Source: Bacillus sp. FJAT-14578
GTDB lineage: Bacteria; Bacillota; Bacilli; Bacillales; Bacillaceae_H
DNA length: 64,000 nucleotides
Assembly: GCF_000504165.1 (NCBI RefSeq)
Contig: NZ_KI632507.1
Coordinates: 62,286 to 126,285 of the forward strand
Reading direction: 5' to 3'
In this document: positions 40,516-50,447 of the stretch, piece by piece
Layout of the letters: each line of letters starts with the position of its first letter
Numbering within the stretch: position 1 is the stretch's first letter
Notes under the pieces: generated by a model
Database searches by the model: none
What the model was told of the DNA's origin: nothing
Seen by the model: the letters and a program-made list of their open reading frames with translations, nothing else
Made by a program: the position numbers and the translations under genes

Positions 40516-42372
40516 GTGTGCCAGGCATGGCAACTATCTAGGTGGTGAAAGTCCACTGTGGGGGTACACATCGACCAACCACTAAGGAAGCGCAAGGTAC
40601 TTATCGTGAGGTAGGGGCTGGAGGAAGCGTGGAATAAAATCTTGGCTCGACGTACAGAAATCTGATACTAAGGCTTTATAAAGGGGATGAGGCTCCAATA
40701 CAAGTCAAAGTCCAAAAGATGTGCGTAACTTTATAAGGTAAATCAGACGAGTAAAAGAGGAAAGATAGTTACCTTACCCTGGGAGGTCTTGCGGATGTAC
40801 AGAAGTACAGTCGAAAACGGTTAATCGCAAGAAGTCAGCAGAAGCCATAGTAATGAGTAAACTTATGAAGGGCTGAACAATTTATAGTGTTTCAACGCCA
40901 CGAATGCGTAAGTAACGAACTCCGAATGTGTTAATGGTGAAAGTATGAGCGTATCTCAAAGGATAACCAAAAAGGAGATATTACTTACTACGTGAGAGGG
41001 AAGGGGAAACGAGTGTGAAACTTTTAGAACAGATTCTAAGTAATCAAAATATGAATGAAGCCTACTTACGTGTCTATAAAAATAAAGGTGCAAGTGGGGT
41101 CGACGGAGTAACAGTCGACGAGCTAAAACAATATCTGAAAGAGAACAAGGATGAACTGCGCCAGCGTATCAGAACAAGAAAATACCAACCACAAGCTGCC
41201 TTAAGAGTGGAGATCCCAAAAGAAAATGGAAAGATGCGCAAATTGGGAATACCAACAGTAGTGGATAGAGTAGTTCAACAAGCTATTCATCAAGTACTTA
41301 GTCCGATATTTGAAAAGCAATTTAGTGAATTCAGTTACGGCTTTAGACCAAAAAGAAGTTGCGAAATGGCCATAATAAAAAGCTTGGAACTTCTGAATGA
41401 TGGACACGATTGGGTAGTGGACATTGACCTTGAAAGATTCTTCGATACAGTCCACCACGATAAACTCATGCGAATTATAGCCAATACAATAGATGATGGA
41501 GACGTTATCTCTCTAATAAGAAAATATCTCGTCAGTGGGGTCATGGTGAATGGGAAATATGAAGAAACACCAGTCGGGACTCCGCAAGGAGGCAACCTCA
41601 GTCCACTATTGAGTAATATTATGTTGAATGAACTCGATAAGGAACTAGAAAGTAGAGGATTACGATTCGTGAGATACGCTGATGACGCCCTCATCTTTGT
41701 GAAAAGCGAAAAATCAGCGAACAGAGTGATGAAATCAATCGTGAGATTTATAGAAGAGAAATTAGGATTGATAGTAAATGCCGAAAAGAGTAAAATCTTT
41801 CGCCCAAAAGAGTTAAAATTCTTGGGGTTTGGGTACTATTATGATTCTAAAAACGAGAGATACCGAGTAAAACCCCATCCCATTTCAATTCAGAAATTTC
41901 AAAGGAAGCTTCGACAACTGACAAAGCGAAGCTGGAGTATTCCGCTAGACTACCGAATATTGAAATTGAAACAAGTCATATTCGGGTGGGTGAATTACTT
42001 TAGAATCGCGAATATGAAAAAAGCCATGGAACGAACAGATATGAAACTGCGCTCCAGAATCAGAATAATCATCTGGAAGCAATGGAAGGTACCGAAGAAA
42101 CAAATCAAATCGCTCATTCAACTAGGGATTCCGAAGGAAGAAGCGAAAGGATTAACCTACTGTCGAAAAGGTTACCGATATATAGGATTATCAAAAGTCG
42201 TCCAAAGAGCAATCTCAAACAAAAGACTAAGGCAGAGGGGAGTACCCTCTGCCTTAGAACGTTACTTAAAAGTACACACTGTAATATAAATTGAAACGCC
42301 GTATACGAGACCCGTACGTACGGTGTTGTGAGAGGGGCGAAAATAAGCTAATTTATTTTCCCTCTACTCGAT
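40516..42372 (+). mobile_element. group IIC-type intron (intron 1)
   Basis: It begins with GTGTGCC after a terminator T-run and ends near CTACTCGAT. Domain V lies at about 42294-42327, with a CGC catalytic triad (class C type), followed by a hairpin domain VI. It encodes a 424-residue reverse transcriptase without endonuclease domain. The exact 3' end is uncertain by a base or two. Confidence 0.85.
41015..42289 (+). CDS. ltrA: intron-encoded reverse transcriptase/maturase (class C)
   Basis: A 424-residue RT of group II introns. Domains in order: RT0/1 (KNKGASGVDGVTVDEL), RT2-3 (RKLGIPTVVDRVVQQAIHQVL, SYGFRPKRSCEMAI), RT4 (VVDIDLERFFDTVHHDKLM), GTPQGGNLSPLLSN, YADD (FVRYADDALIFVKS) and a maturase X domain (WVNYFRIAN). 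No HNH endonuclease, as expected for class C introns that insert behind terminators. Starts with GTG at 41015 after AAGGGGAAAC. It should splice and mobilise intron 1. Confidence 0.95.
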   Translation: MKLLEQILSNQNMNEAYLRVYKNKGASGVDGVTVDELKQYLKENKDELRQRIRTRKYQPQAALRVEIPKENGKMRKLGIPTVVDRVVQQAIHQVLSPIFEKQFSEFSYGFRPKRSCEMAIIKSLELLNDGHDWVVDIDLERFFDTVHHDKLMRIIANTIDDGDVISLIRKYLVSGVMVNGKYEETPVGTPQGGNLSPLLSNIMLNELDKELESRGLRFVRYADDALIFVKSEKSANRVMKSIVRFIEEKLGLIVNAEKSKIFRPKELKFLGFGYYYDSKNERYRVKPHPISIQKFQRKLRQLTKRSWSIPLDYRILKLKQVIFGWVNYFRIANMKKAMERTDMKLRSRIRIIIWKQWKVPKKQIKSLIQLGIPKEEAKGLTYCRKGYRYIGLSKVVQRAISNKRLRQRGVPSALERYLKVHTVI

Positions 42373-42467
42373 TTATCGAATGTATGAATTTGTATAAGAA
42401 CTTACATTCAATAAATCCCTTAACAAAAAGCTAACCTGGCTTCTTTAACTAACGAAGCAGGTTAATT

Positions 42468-45181
42468 GTGCGAAATGTTTCTGGCTTAAATTGAGGTTGG
42501 TAACAATACTCAGGTAAAGGTCAGACAGTTCCTTTCGGAACTGAAGGATTATATCGAAGAATCAAATGACGGGGTAACGCCCTGAAGGGTTCTCTCTTAG
42601 TCGAATAGCACTGGATTTAGTAAGAATGATCGTGTTATAAGCTCGGTGAAAAGGCGTGAGAAATTACCGTAGCAGTTCGGCTGCCGAAAGCCTACTCGAT
42701 GGAGTGGTGTAATTCATGATGCTTGAGTTGAATGAATATGGTGAGAATGCGAAAAAGCCTATAATAAGAGGTTAAGCTGACGAACTTCCGAATGTACGGG
42801 TCTATACCTGCAATACATAGAAATGTGTATATCACCAAATTGTGAGGTTAGATGTGGATGAGTAAGACTAACTAATATGAAAATCCATGATACGTTACAG
42901 GCGTATGAATGCTAACAGGCTTACAGGAAGCACCTAAGTTCATTTCTATAATAGATATAATTCAACATTGTAAGCTGATAACGTGGAGGGCTTACTCCCA
43001 AAGAAACGTTGGCAAGGAAAGCAATAATGACATTAGTTATTGTATAACTTGCCTTAATATCAGTGAAAGTGGTGGCACAGTACCATTGAAAGGTCTAATC
43101 AACCTGGAGGGATAGCCACTAGACTAATAAAGATTCATTCAACCATGTAAGGCAGATCTTTATCGGTTAATAAGGTTCTTGTAAGACTAAAAGAGGTTTA
43201 ACTCCGAAAGGAGTAGCCGACTTATTGAAACGGAAGAAACTGAGGCACAACGAGTATTATAACTTACAAGAGATCTTTGATACTCTTTACACTCGAAGTG
43301 TCAGTGGCAAGAAGTTCTATGGGTTAATAGAATTGATGAGTTCTAATGAAAATATACGCCTTGCCTACCGTAATATTAAAAGAAATACGGGAAGTAAAAC
43401 GGCAGGTACAGATAATCTAACAATTAAAGATATCTGTCATTTATCGGTGGATGATGTGATAAACGAGGTTCAAAACATGTTTAAAATGTATGAGCCCCAA
43501 AAAGTTAGACGTGTGTTAATTCCCAAAACAAATGGAAAATTTAGACCGCTAGGTATTCCAACAATCTGGGATAGAATCTTTCAACAGTGTATTCTTCAAG
43601 TAATGGAGCCAATTTGTGAAACAAAATTCCACAAACATAGTTATGGGTTCAGACCAAATAGAAGCACTCATCATGCAAAAGCAAGGTTCGAATTCCTTAT
43701 CAATCAAGCTGGGCTTCATCATTGTGTCGATGTTGATATAAAGGGTTTCTTTGATAATGTGAATCATAGTAAACTCCTGAAACAGATTTGGTCACTAGGG
43801 ATAAGGGATAAAGCATTATTCTCTATTATCTCAAAGCTTTTAAAGCAGAGATTGATGGTGAGAGATTACCGACCAAAGGGACACCTCAAGGAGGTATTTT
43901 ATCACCATTATTATCAAACATTGTACTAAATGAACTTGATTGGTGGATAAGTAATCAGTGGGAAACTTTCTCTAGCAACTTTGAATATAAGACCAGTGGA
44001 ATAAAGTATCAAGCACTTAAAAAATCTGGATTAAAAGAATGCTTCATCGTCCGTTATGCGGACGATTTTAAAGTCTTGTGCCGAACTCGTTCTCAGGCAA
44101 TTAGAATGAACTATGCCATAAAGGACTTTTTAAGGGCCAGACTACACCTTGAAACCAGTGAAGAAAAATCTAAAGTAATCAACCTAAAGAAAAACTCTTC
44201 CGAGTTTCTTGGTTTTACTTTTAAAGTGGTTAGGAAGGGCAAAACTAGGTTTGGTTATGTAGTCCACTCTAATATGTCTAGAAAAGCAAAAGCTAATGCT
44301 TCTACTAAAATTAAAGAGGCTATCAAAAACATTCAGAAGAATCCCTGTACAAAAACGGTCTGGAATTTCAACACAGTTGTAATGGGAATTCAAAATTACT
44401 ATTCAGCAGCCACACAAATCACAACAAATCTTAATGAGTTAAACTCTTATCTACGGAAAACGCTGTATAATCGGTTAAAGATTTTTAGAACAGATGCGAA
44501 CTTTCATGAAATGACAAAGACCCTACAAAAAAGGTATAAAGGTTACAAATCGAAACTATACAAAATACAAAGTATGGTATTTGTACCCATTTATGCTCAA
44601 AAGCACAAAACAAACTTATGCTTTTCGCAGGAAACATGTAATTATACTACCGAAGGTAGAGATAAAATCCACAAAAGCCTAAAAGCGATAAACAAAACGG
44701 TCTTATCCTCTATTATGAAAAACTATATTCCAAATCGCTCAATTGAATATAACGACAATCGAATAAGTAAGTTCATTGCTCAATATGGTAAGTGTGCAAT
44801 CACTGGAGTAGAACTAGGCATTAATGATTGGCACTGTCATCATAAGAATCCCTATCGCCTTTCAAAAGACGATACATTCTCAAATCTAGTTATACTGCAT
44901 GAAGCAGTTCATCGACTGGTACACCTTAAGGACAACGAAAAAATAAAAATGTTAATTAACCTCTTAAAACTTACCAAAAAGCAAAAAGAAAAAATTAACG
45001 AACTGCGATTACAATGTCAGAATGAAGCAATTTGATTTTGGAAGAAAGCAACATCAATCTAAATAAATACATAGACCTGAATGAATTGGATTAGTTGGAA
45101 CGCCGTATGCGATGAAAGCCGCACGTACGGTGTGAACAGGGGGAAAAGGGAGCGATAACCTCAAACCCTTACCTATCTGTA
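42468..45181 (+). mobile_element. group II intron with HNH-type RT (intron 3)
   Basis: It begins with GTGCGAAATG, 95 bases after intron 1 and directly behind a hairpin (AACCTGGCTTC / GAAGCAGGTT). A long structured domain I (to ~43200) precedes the RT gene. Domain V at about 45099-45132 has a CGC triad. The 3' end is near ACCTATCT (about 45181, approximate). Confidence 0.8.
43225..45035 (+). pseudogene. intron-encoded RT with HNH domain, frameshifted
   Basis: The first frame (43225, TTG, after AAAGGAG) carries RT1-RT4 (TAGTDNLTI, RPLGIPTIWDRIFQQCILQVM, SYGFRPNRSTHHAKA, CVDVDIKGFFDNVNHSKLL). It leaves frame at about 43875, just before the GTPQGGILSPLLSNIVLNEL motif, which is encoded in the next frame. 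That frame continues through YADD (CFIVRYADDFKVLC), domain X and an HNH endonuclease (CAITGVELGINDWHCHHKNP) to 45035. Adding one A to CCAAAGGGACACC would restore it. Either a real one-base loss, which leaves the intron dependent on help, or a sequencing error. Confidence 0.85.
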
Positions 45182-45290
45182 TAAATAAGGCAAAGGACTA
45201 TTTAATATTTATTTAGATTAAATTCGAGCTCAGAATATGATTCGATAAGGAGGAAAATACTAACAAAAAAAAGGAATGAAGGAAGTTACC

Positions 45291-46325
45291 ATGCGAACGA
45301 TTAAACCAATTAAATTAAATTCAAATAAAATAAACACTACAGAAAAATTAACATCAGCAGAAATGGGTAAACTTTGGGCTACCTATATGGGAAACAGCAT
45401 GGGAAAATGCATTTTAAGTTATTATCTTCAGCACGTCGAGGATGAGGATATTAAAACTTTATTAGAAAATGCATTAAAATTAAGCGAAGAGTTTATGAAA
45501 ACAATAAAAGAAATTTTTACGAAAGAAAATTTCCCTATTCCTAAAGGTTTTTCACAAGAGGATGTAAATTTGGGTGCCCCTCCTTTATTCCAAGATGAAT
45601 TCTATGTCCATTATCTAAAATATGTTGCAAAAGCAGGCATGAGTATTTATAACGTAGCTATACCTCTTGTATTTAGAAAGGATGTAAAAGAGTTCTTTAG
45701 ATATTGTATGGATTCTACAATGGATTTATTGGACCAAATCAAAGAAATATTAATGAAGAAAGGGCTTATTATCAAACCACCTGTAATTCCAGTTCCTGAA
45801 AAGGTGGAATTTGTTCACCAGGATTTTTTAAATGGTTTCTTTGGTCATGTAAGACCCATGCACGCATTAGAAATTGCCCATTTTTACGATGTTATTGAAA
45901 ATAATATGACGAGTAAGGCACTAATTATGGCGTTTGCCCAAGTAGTAAAGGATGAAAAGATTCGGAAATTGTTTGAAAGAGGAAAAGACATTACAAAAAC
46001 AAATACTGAAAACTATATACAAAAGCTACATAATGAAGATCTGCCTACACCATCTTTTCTGGACGATTTAGTGACAACATCAACTTTTTCTCCTTTTTCT
46101 GATAAGTTAATGCTATTTCATAAGATGGATATGTTTACAATGAAAATAAGATCTTTTGGAAATTCAGTAGCAGTTAACGGAAGGCACGATATAGGACTGC
46201 TTTATACTAAATCGATGATGAGAAATGCTGCTTTTGTTCAAGAGGCAGCAAAAATCATGATTGAGAAAGGCTGGTTTGAACAACCACCAAAAGCAGCAGA
46301 AAGAGAAAAAATATCTTCCGATTAG
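45291..46325 (+). CDS. DUF3231 protein, two tandem domains
   Basis: A 344-residue DUF3231 protein made of two ferritin-like helical repeats (about residues 20-165 and 195-335). Parallel segments are LTSAEMGKLWATYMGNSMGKCILSYYLQHVED and MHALEIAHFYDVIENNMTSKALIMAFAQVVKD. Members are common in spore formers and often near coat genes; their role is not settled. I chose ATG at 45291 (MRTIKPIK) with AAGGA seven bases upstream; an ATG five codons earlier is possible. It sits intact between introns 3 and 2. Confidence 0.85.
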   Translation: MRTIKPIKLNSNKINTTEKLTSAEMGKLWATYMGNSMGKCILSYYLQHVEDEDIKTLLENALKLSEEFMKTIKEIFTKENFPIPKGFSQEDVNLGAPPLFQDEFYVHYLKYVAKAGMSIYNVAIPLVFRKDVKEFFRYCMDSTMDLLDQIKEILMKKGLIIKPPVIPVPEKVEFVHQDFLNGFFGHVRPMHALEIAHFYDVIENNMTSKALIMAFAQVVKDEKIRKLFERGKDITKTNTENYIQKLHNEDLPTPSFLDDLVTTSTFSPFSDKLMLFHKMDMFTMKIRSFGNSVAVNGRHDIGLLYTKSMMRNAAFVQEAAKIMIEKGWFEQPPKAAEREKISSD

Positions 46326-46415
46326 TTGCTGTCATATCCCTTAATATTAGCTTTTATCAAAGAAAGCAAGATTGTGAAGAATTGTACTTAAAGTAACGGG
46401 GGCATTCGTATTATG

Positions 46416-46449
46416 AGGTTAACCAGTTTTTACTGGTTGACCTTTTTTA
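46416..46449 (+). terminator. terminator of the DUF3231 gene and landing site of intron 2
   Basis: AGGTTAACCAG pairs with CTGGTTGACCT, followed by TTTTTA. Intron 2 begins immediately after. The motif TACTTAAAGTAACGGG (46385-46400) lies just upstream. Confidence 0.8.
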
Positions 46450-48336
46450 GTGCGCCCAGCATGGGCGCAGTCTATAGGGTGCAAGTCCCGAACCGTGAAG
46501 GCAGTAGTAGTGGTTAGCTTAACGCAAGGGTGTCCGGGGTGACTCGGAATCTGAAGGAAGCGGGCGGCAAACCTCCGGTCCGAGGAACACGAACTTCATA
46601 TAAGGCTAGGTGTCATTGGATGAGTCTGCTAAACAAGATAAAGTCCTTACTGCCGAAGGTGACATCGAGTAAATGAAGCGGATAGATGGAGGGAAAGACT
46701 GCGCTCTTACCTGGGGAGGTCTGACTGGAAAGCCAAGTACACTTGGTAACCCATTCAGTGATGAATGGCTGAACAGTCAGAAGTCAGCAGAGGTCATAGT
46801 ACTTTATCTGCTCGAGAAGATAAAGGAAGGACCGAACAATTAGGAAGAACAAAGACTAGGCGTTCAACTTCTGTGCGGAAACAGACAATCCGAAAGGACT
46901 TACTTGAAGGAGGAAGTGGTGAATCCCATGGGGGACTTCAAGAGGGTGGAGCAGAAGTTGGCATAAGTAGAACCCTTTGTTCACGTAGAAAGGAACTATC
47001 AAATGTTAATGGAACGAATGTTGTCACGGGAAAATCTTTTAACGGCATTAAAACGTGTCGAACGAAATAAGGGAAGCCATGGCATAGATGGAATGTCCGT
47101 AAAAGACCTACGAAGACATCTCTATGAACATTGGAACTTCCTTCGGCAGTCGCTGAAAGAGGGAACTTATCAGCCTTCTCCTGTCCGTCGAATCGAAATC
47201 CCGAAACCGAACGGAGGAGTAAGGTTATTAGGTATTCCTACTGTGACAGACCGTTTCATCCAACAAGCCATTGCCCAAGTGCTAACTCCTATTTTTGATC
47301 CGACGTTTTCCGAAAACAGTTATGGATTTCGTCCACAACGACGAGGTCATGATGCAGTAAGGAAGGCAAAGGAATACATAAAATCGGGGCAAAGATGGGT
47401 AGTCGATATAGACTTAGAAAAATTCTTCGACAAAGTGAATCATGACAAGTTGATGGGGATTGTAGCGAAGAAGATAGAAGACAAAGTCCTTCTAAAACTG
47501 ATTCGCCGATATCTTCAGTCGGGTGTGATGATAAATGGAGTGGTCATCGAAACGGAAGAAGGTACCCCGCAAGGTGGTCCATTAAGCCCTTTACTGTCCA
47601 ACATTCTGTTAAATGAATTAGATCAGGAGCTAGAAAAGAGAGGGCATCAATTCGTTCGATATGCGGATGACTGCAATATTTACGTGAAAACGAAAAAGGC
47701 CGGCATTCGTGTGATGAACTCGATCACTGGATTTATTGAGGAAAAGTTGAAGTTAAGGGTAAACAAGGAGAAATCCGCAGTAGACCGACCATGGAAACGG
47801 AAGTTCCTTGGGTTTAGTTTTACACTCCATAAAGAACCAAAGGTTCGAATAGCTAAAGAAAGTGTGAAACGATTGAAAGCGAAAGTCAGACTCATGACTT
47901 CACGTTCTAAGCCATACTCTATGGAACAAAGAATTATGAAACTAAACCAATACCTAACAGGTTGGTGTGGTTATTTCGCTTTAGCTGATACACCTAGTAA
48001 ATTCGAAGAATTTGATCGATGGATAAGACGAAGATTGCGTATGTGTATATGGAAAGAATGGAAGAAACCAAAAACAAGAATGAGGAAACTGATTGGTTTG
48101 GGGATTCCGAAGAAACAAGCATACGAATGGGGCAATTCCCGCAAGAAATATTGGAGAATTGCCCATAGTCCTATCCTAGACAGAACCCTCGGCCGCTCCT
48201 ATTGGAGCAGCCGAGGGCTGAAAAGTCTATATCAACGATATGAATCTCTACGTCAAACTTAATTGAACCGCCGTATACCGAACGGTACGTACGGTGGTGT
48301 GAGAGGTCGGGGGCTAGCCGCCCCCTCCTACTCGAT
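46450..48336 (+). mobile_element. group IIC-type intron (intron 2)
   Basis: It begins with GTGCGCCCAGCATGGGCGC behind a terminator. Domain V (about 48265-48298) has a CGC triad, and the end CTACTCGAT matches intron 1. It encodes a 419-residue RT. It is related to intron 1 in ends and layout, but the RT differs in many residues, so this is not a recent duplication. Confidence 0.87.
47003..48262 (+). CDS. ltrA: intron-encoded reverse transcriptase/maturase (class C)
   Basis: A 419-residue group II intron RT. Motifs in order: NKGSHGIDGMSVKDL, VRLLGIPTVTDRFIQQAIAQVL, SYGFRPQRRGHDAV, VVDIDLEKFFDKVNHDKLM, GTPQGGPLSPLLSN, YADD (FVRYADDCNIYVKT), and the maturase region (LTGWCGYFALADTPSKFEEFDRWIRRRLRM). 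No HNH domain. Start ATG at 47003 follows AAGGAACTATCAA. It appears intact. Confidence 0.95.
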   Translation: MLMERMLSRENLLTALKRVERNKGSHGIDGMSVKDLRRHLYEHWNFLRQSLKEGTYQPSPVRRIEIPKPNGGVRLLGIPTVTDRFIQQAIAQVLTPIFDPTFSENSYGFRPQRRGHDAVRKAKEYIKSGQRWVVDIDLEKFFDKVNHDKLMGIVAKKIEDKVLLKLIRRYLQSGVMINGVVIETEEGTPQGGPLSPLLSNILLNELDQELEKRGHQFVRYADDCNIYVKTKKAGIRVMNSITGFIEEKLKLRVNKEKSAVDRPWKRKFLGFSFTLHKEPKVRIAKESVKRLKAKVRLMTSRSKPYSMEQRIMKLNQYLTGWCGYFALADTPSKFEEFDRWIRRRLRMCIWKEWKKPKTRMRKLIGLGIPKKQAYEWGNSRKKYWRIAHSPILDRTLGRSYWSSRGLKSLYQRYESLRQT

Positions 48337-48349
48337 TATAGGACCTATT

Positions 48350-48530
48350 ATATCGGTAGCCAGGGTAGGACGTACGGGTGCGTGGGACCATGATCCCGTC
48401 AACTAAACTGTCCGCCCCCTACTTGTAGAAACATGTTTGAGGCTGGTTGGGACTGTGATCCCGTATAACAAGCGAAGCTATGATACTGCATGGAGGAATA
48501 GGGGTTACTGGCAAAACAAATGGAGAGGAA
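48350..48530 (+). ncRNA. candidate bridge RNA of the IS110-type element
   Basis: The leader holds two similar blocks, GTGGGACCATGATCCCGT (about 48380-48397) and TTGGGACTGTGATCCCGT (about 48449-48466), each a GGGA..TCCC hairpin. IS110-group bridge RNAs, made from this position, fold into two loops that bind donor and target DNA. The assignment rests on position and this duplication only. Confidence 0.5.
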
Positions 48531-48540
48531 GAGATAAAGA

Positions 48541-49743
48541 ATGAATCCAGTAATCGGCCTGGATGTTTCAAAAGGGGAAAGTCAGATTCAAGCATTTTTA
48601 GATAAGGGAAAGCCGTACGGAAAAAGTTTTAGCGTACCCCACACGACTGAGGGACTAAATACTTTACTTCATTTTTTGAAAGTGGTGGAAAATGAGGCTG
48701 ATATGAAACCAAGTGTCATATTAGAATCGACGGGACATTATCACACTCCTGTCATTCAGTTTTTAGAGGAACAGAATTACTTATACATTATGGTCAATCC
48801 TTTACTGTCTTATCAGGCAAAAAAGTCAAGTTTGCGAAAGGTAAAAACAGATGAAATAGATGCTTTTCGCTTGTGTGAACTGTATTACAAGGAAGAGCTT
48901 GAGCCTTATAAGAAAAGGGGAATCCAGCTTTTAAACCTCCGTAATCTCACAAGACAACATGAAACCCTAACGGGTTTGTATGTTCAAGCTAAGTTACAGT
49001 TTCATTCGATTTTAGATCAAGTGTTTCCTGAATATAAAGGGGTATTTGGAGATTTGTATTCAAAAGTTTCTCTAAACACACTTCTGGAATTTAGTACGTC
49101 AGAATCTGTGATACAGGCTGGAGAATCTAAGGTGACAGATAAGATTGCGAGTTTATGTATGAGTCGTTCGGAACGCTGGGCACAAGAAAGGGCAAAGAAA
49201 CTTTATGAAGCAGCTCAGCGTAACCCGTTTAAGAGCATATTTTATCAAAGTCATTTGATCAGTCTTGAAATGTATATTCAACTGCTTCTCCAATACCAAG
49301 AGCACCTAGCAAAGTTAGATGATCAAATAGATGCCCTGGCAGGAGAAATAGAAGAATATAAGATTATCCAGTCGATCCCCGGTATTGGAGAAAAAATCGC
49401 GGCAACGATTATTTCCGAAATTGGAGAGATCGAACGGTTTAATCACCCTAAAAAGCTGGTTGCCTTCTCTGGGATCGATCCAAGTGTACATTCGTCGGGG
49501 AAATTTACAGCGACAATCAATCGGATCACCAAGAGAGGTTCAAGCAGATTGCGTCATGCCTTATATATGGCTGTTCTCTGTGGGATTAGATCCTCTCGCA
49601 ATAAAAAGCTAAAAGAGTTCTATGACCGCAAGCGAGAAGAAGGAAAACCTTTTAAAGTCGCAATGATTGCATGTGTAAATAAGCTTATTCATTGGATTTA
49701 TGCCTTACTAAAACGCAAAGAAGCTTTCCTGGATTTGGTTTAA
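48541..49743 (+). CDS. IS110-family transposase/recombinase
   Basis: A 400-residue IS110 recombinase. The RuvC-like part begins VIGLDVSKGESQIQAFL (first catalytic Asp) and continues ILESTGHYHTPVIQFL (Glu) and RKVKTDEIDAFRLCELY (Asp pair). The C-terminal Tnp_20 domain shows IQSIPGIGEKIAATIISEIGEIERF and KRGSSRLRHALYMAV with the conserved Ser. It should act with the bridge RNA encoded just upstream. ATG at 48541 follows GGAGAGGAAGAGATAAAG. The gene is intact. Confidence 0.95.
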   Translation: MNPVIGLDVSKGESQIQAFLDKGKPYGKSFSVPHTTEGLNTLLHFLKVVENEADMKPSVILESTGHYHTPVIQFLEEQNYLYIMVNPLLSYQAKKSSLRKVKTDEIDAFRLCELYYKEELEPYKKRGIQLLNLRNLTRQHETLTGLYVQAKLQFHSILDQVFPEYKGVFGDLYSKVSLNTLLEFSTSESVIQAGESKVTDKIASLCMSRSERWAQERAKKLYEAAQRNPFKSIFYQSHLISLEMYIQLLLQYQEHLAKLDDQIDALAGEIEEYKIIQSIPGIGEKIAATIISEIGEIERFNHPKKLVAFSGIDPSVHSSGKFTATINRITKRGSSRLRHALYMAVLCGIRSSRNKKLKEFYDRKREEGKPFKVAMIACVNKLIHWIYALLKRKEAFLDLV

Positions 49744-49887
49744 GAAATACAATCAGGTAACGCATGAAAAACCTTCCAATGTAAATGAGGAAGGTTATTT
49801 GGCATGAACATTTTTAGTATATCACTTTGTTTATAGAATTTTTATTGAAAAATGTTGACATCCTATTAGCTGGTTTAGTTCAACAAG

Positions 49888-50026
49888 GATGCATAAAACC
49901 CCCCGTTTTTTATGCATCTCCAGACGCGTTTAGGCGCGTTTAAACGTTGATATATCAAGGTTGTATAAAATCCTGCATAAACGATAAAAATGGACAAGGT
50001 GAAACCCCTTGGGCGAAAAGGGGTTT
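49888..50026. other. hairpin cluster in gene-free DNA after the IS110 element
   Basis: GATGCATAAAA / TTTTTATGCATC (49888-49918) and AAACCCCTT / AAGGGGTTT (50002-50026, then GTTTG) are clear hairpins. GGTTTAGTTCAACAA (49872-49886) is part of a motif family also seen at 40.46 kb. No coding frame is supported. Confidence 0.5.
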
Positions 50027-50112
50027 GTTTGTGTTCAATTTCTTATAGGAAGTTTTATGTAAACTAAAGATGAATAAGATATACAATTTTTTTAAGCAAA
50101 GAGGAGTTTAAG

Positions 50113-50198
50113 TATAGGCAACTTGTGCAGTATCTTCTTGCAACAGCAATCGTTTCTTTCGATACGTCTAAACCAACAAATTTTTGTACAACCTTCAC
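50113..50198 (-). pseudogene. 5' fragment of a second IS110-type transposase
   Basis: From GTG at 50198 (GGAGC upstream) the minus strand reads MKVVQKFVGLDVSKETIAVA, the catalytic opening of an IS110/IS1111 transposase. It then loses frame (EDTAQVAY is visible one frame over) and stops. The rest of the gene is gone. The ~165 bases upstream of it (to about 50365) look like the matching noncoding leader, with GACTAA..TTAGTC and GCAGGTTGCACCTG hairpins. Confidence 0.7.
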
Positions 50199-50380
50199 AA
50201 TAAACGGCTCCTTTCGTGCGTAGCTCTACACTCGTTTTTTATTTGGATAGTAACATTATGACCAGGTGCAACCTGCGGTAAGCGAATTGGGGCTGTTTCA
50301 TTCATTATGACTAACAGGGCAGATTAGTCATACAGCGTATGTTTTCCGCGAAATGTTGGTGGTACCCTATATAGAAAAAA

Positions 50381-50414
50381 GGTATAATCTCCTCTCAAAT
50401 TTAGGGATTATACC
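50381..50414. terminator. bidirectional terminator
   Basis: GGTATAATCTC (50381-50391) pairs with GGGATTATACC (50404-50414), flanked by A6 and T6. It would end the 50.4-50.8 kb minus-strand gene. Confidence 0.8.
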
Positions 50415-50447
50415 TTTTTTACATTAAAAGAACTTTTTCAGCCTACC

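Larger units (their letters stand above)
48344..49868 (+). mobile_element. IS110-family insertion sequence
   Basis: One transposase gene of DEDD/RuvC type is preceded by a ~190-base noncoding leader. The heptamer CCTATTA occurs at both possible ends (48344-48350 and 49862-49868) and may mark the core sequence, since IS110 elements have no classical terminal repeats. The ends are therefore provisional. It sits immediately downstream of intron 2. Confidence 0.7.

Noticed and set aside
42909..43115. 68-residue frame inside intron 3
   Set aside because: It lies in the structured RNA domains of the intron ahead of the RT gene; no protein features.
46765..47070. 101-residue frame upstream of the RT of intron 2
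   Set aside because: It covers intron RNA domains I-IV and overlaps the RT start; Gly/Arg-rich noise.
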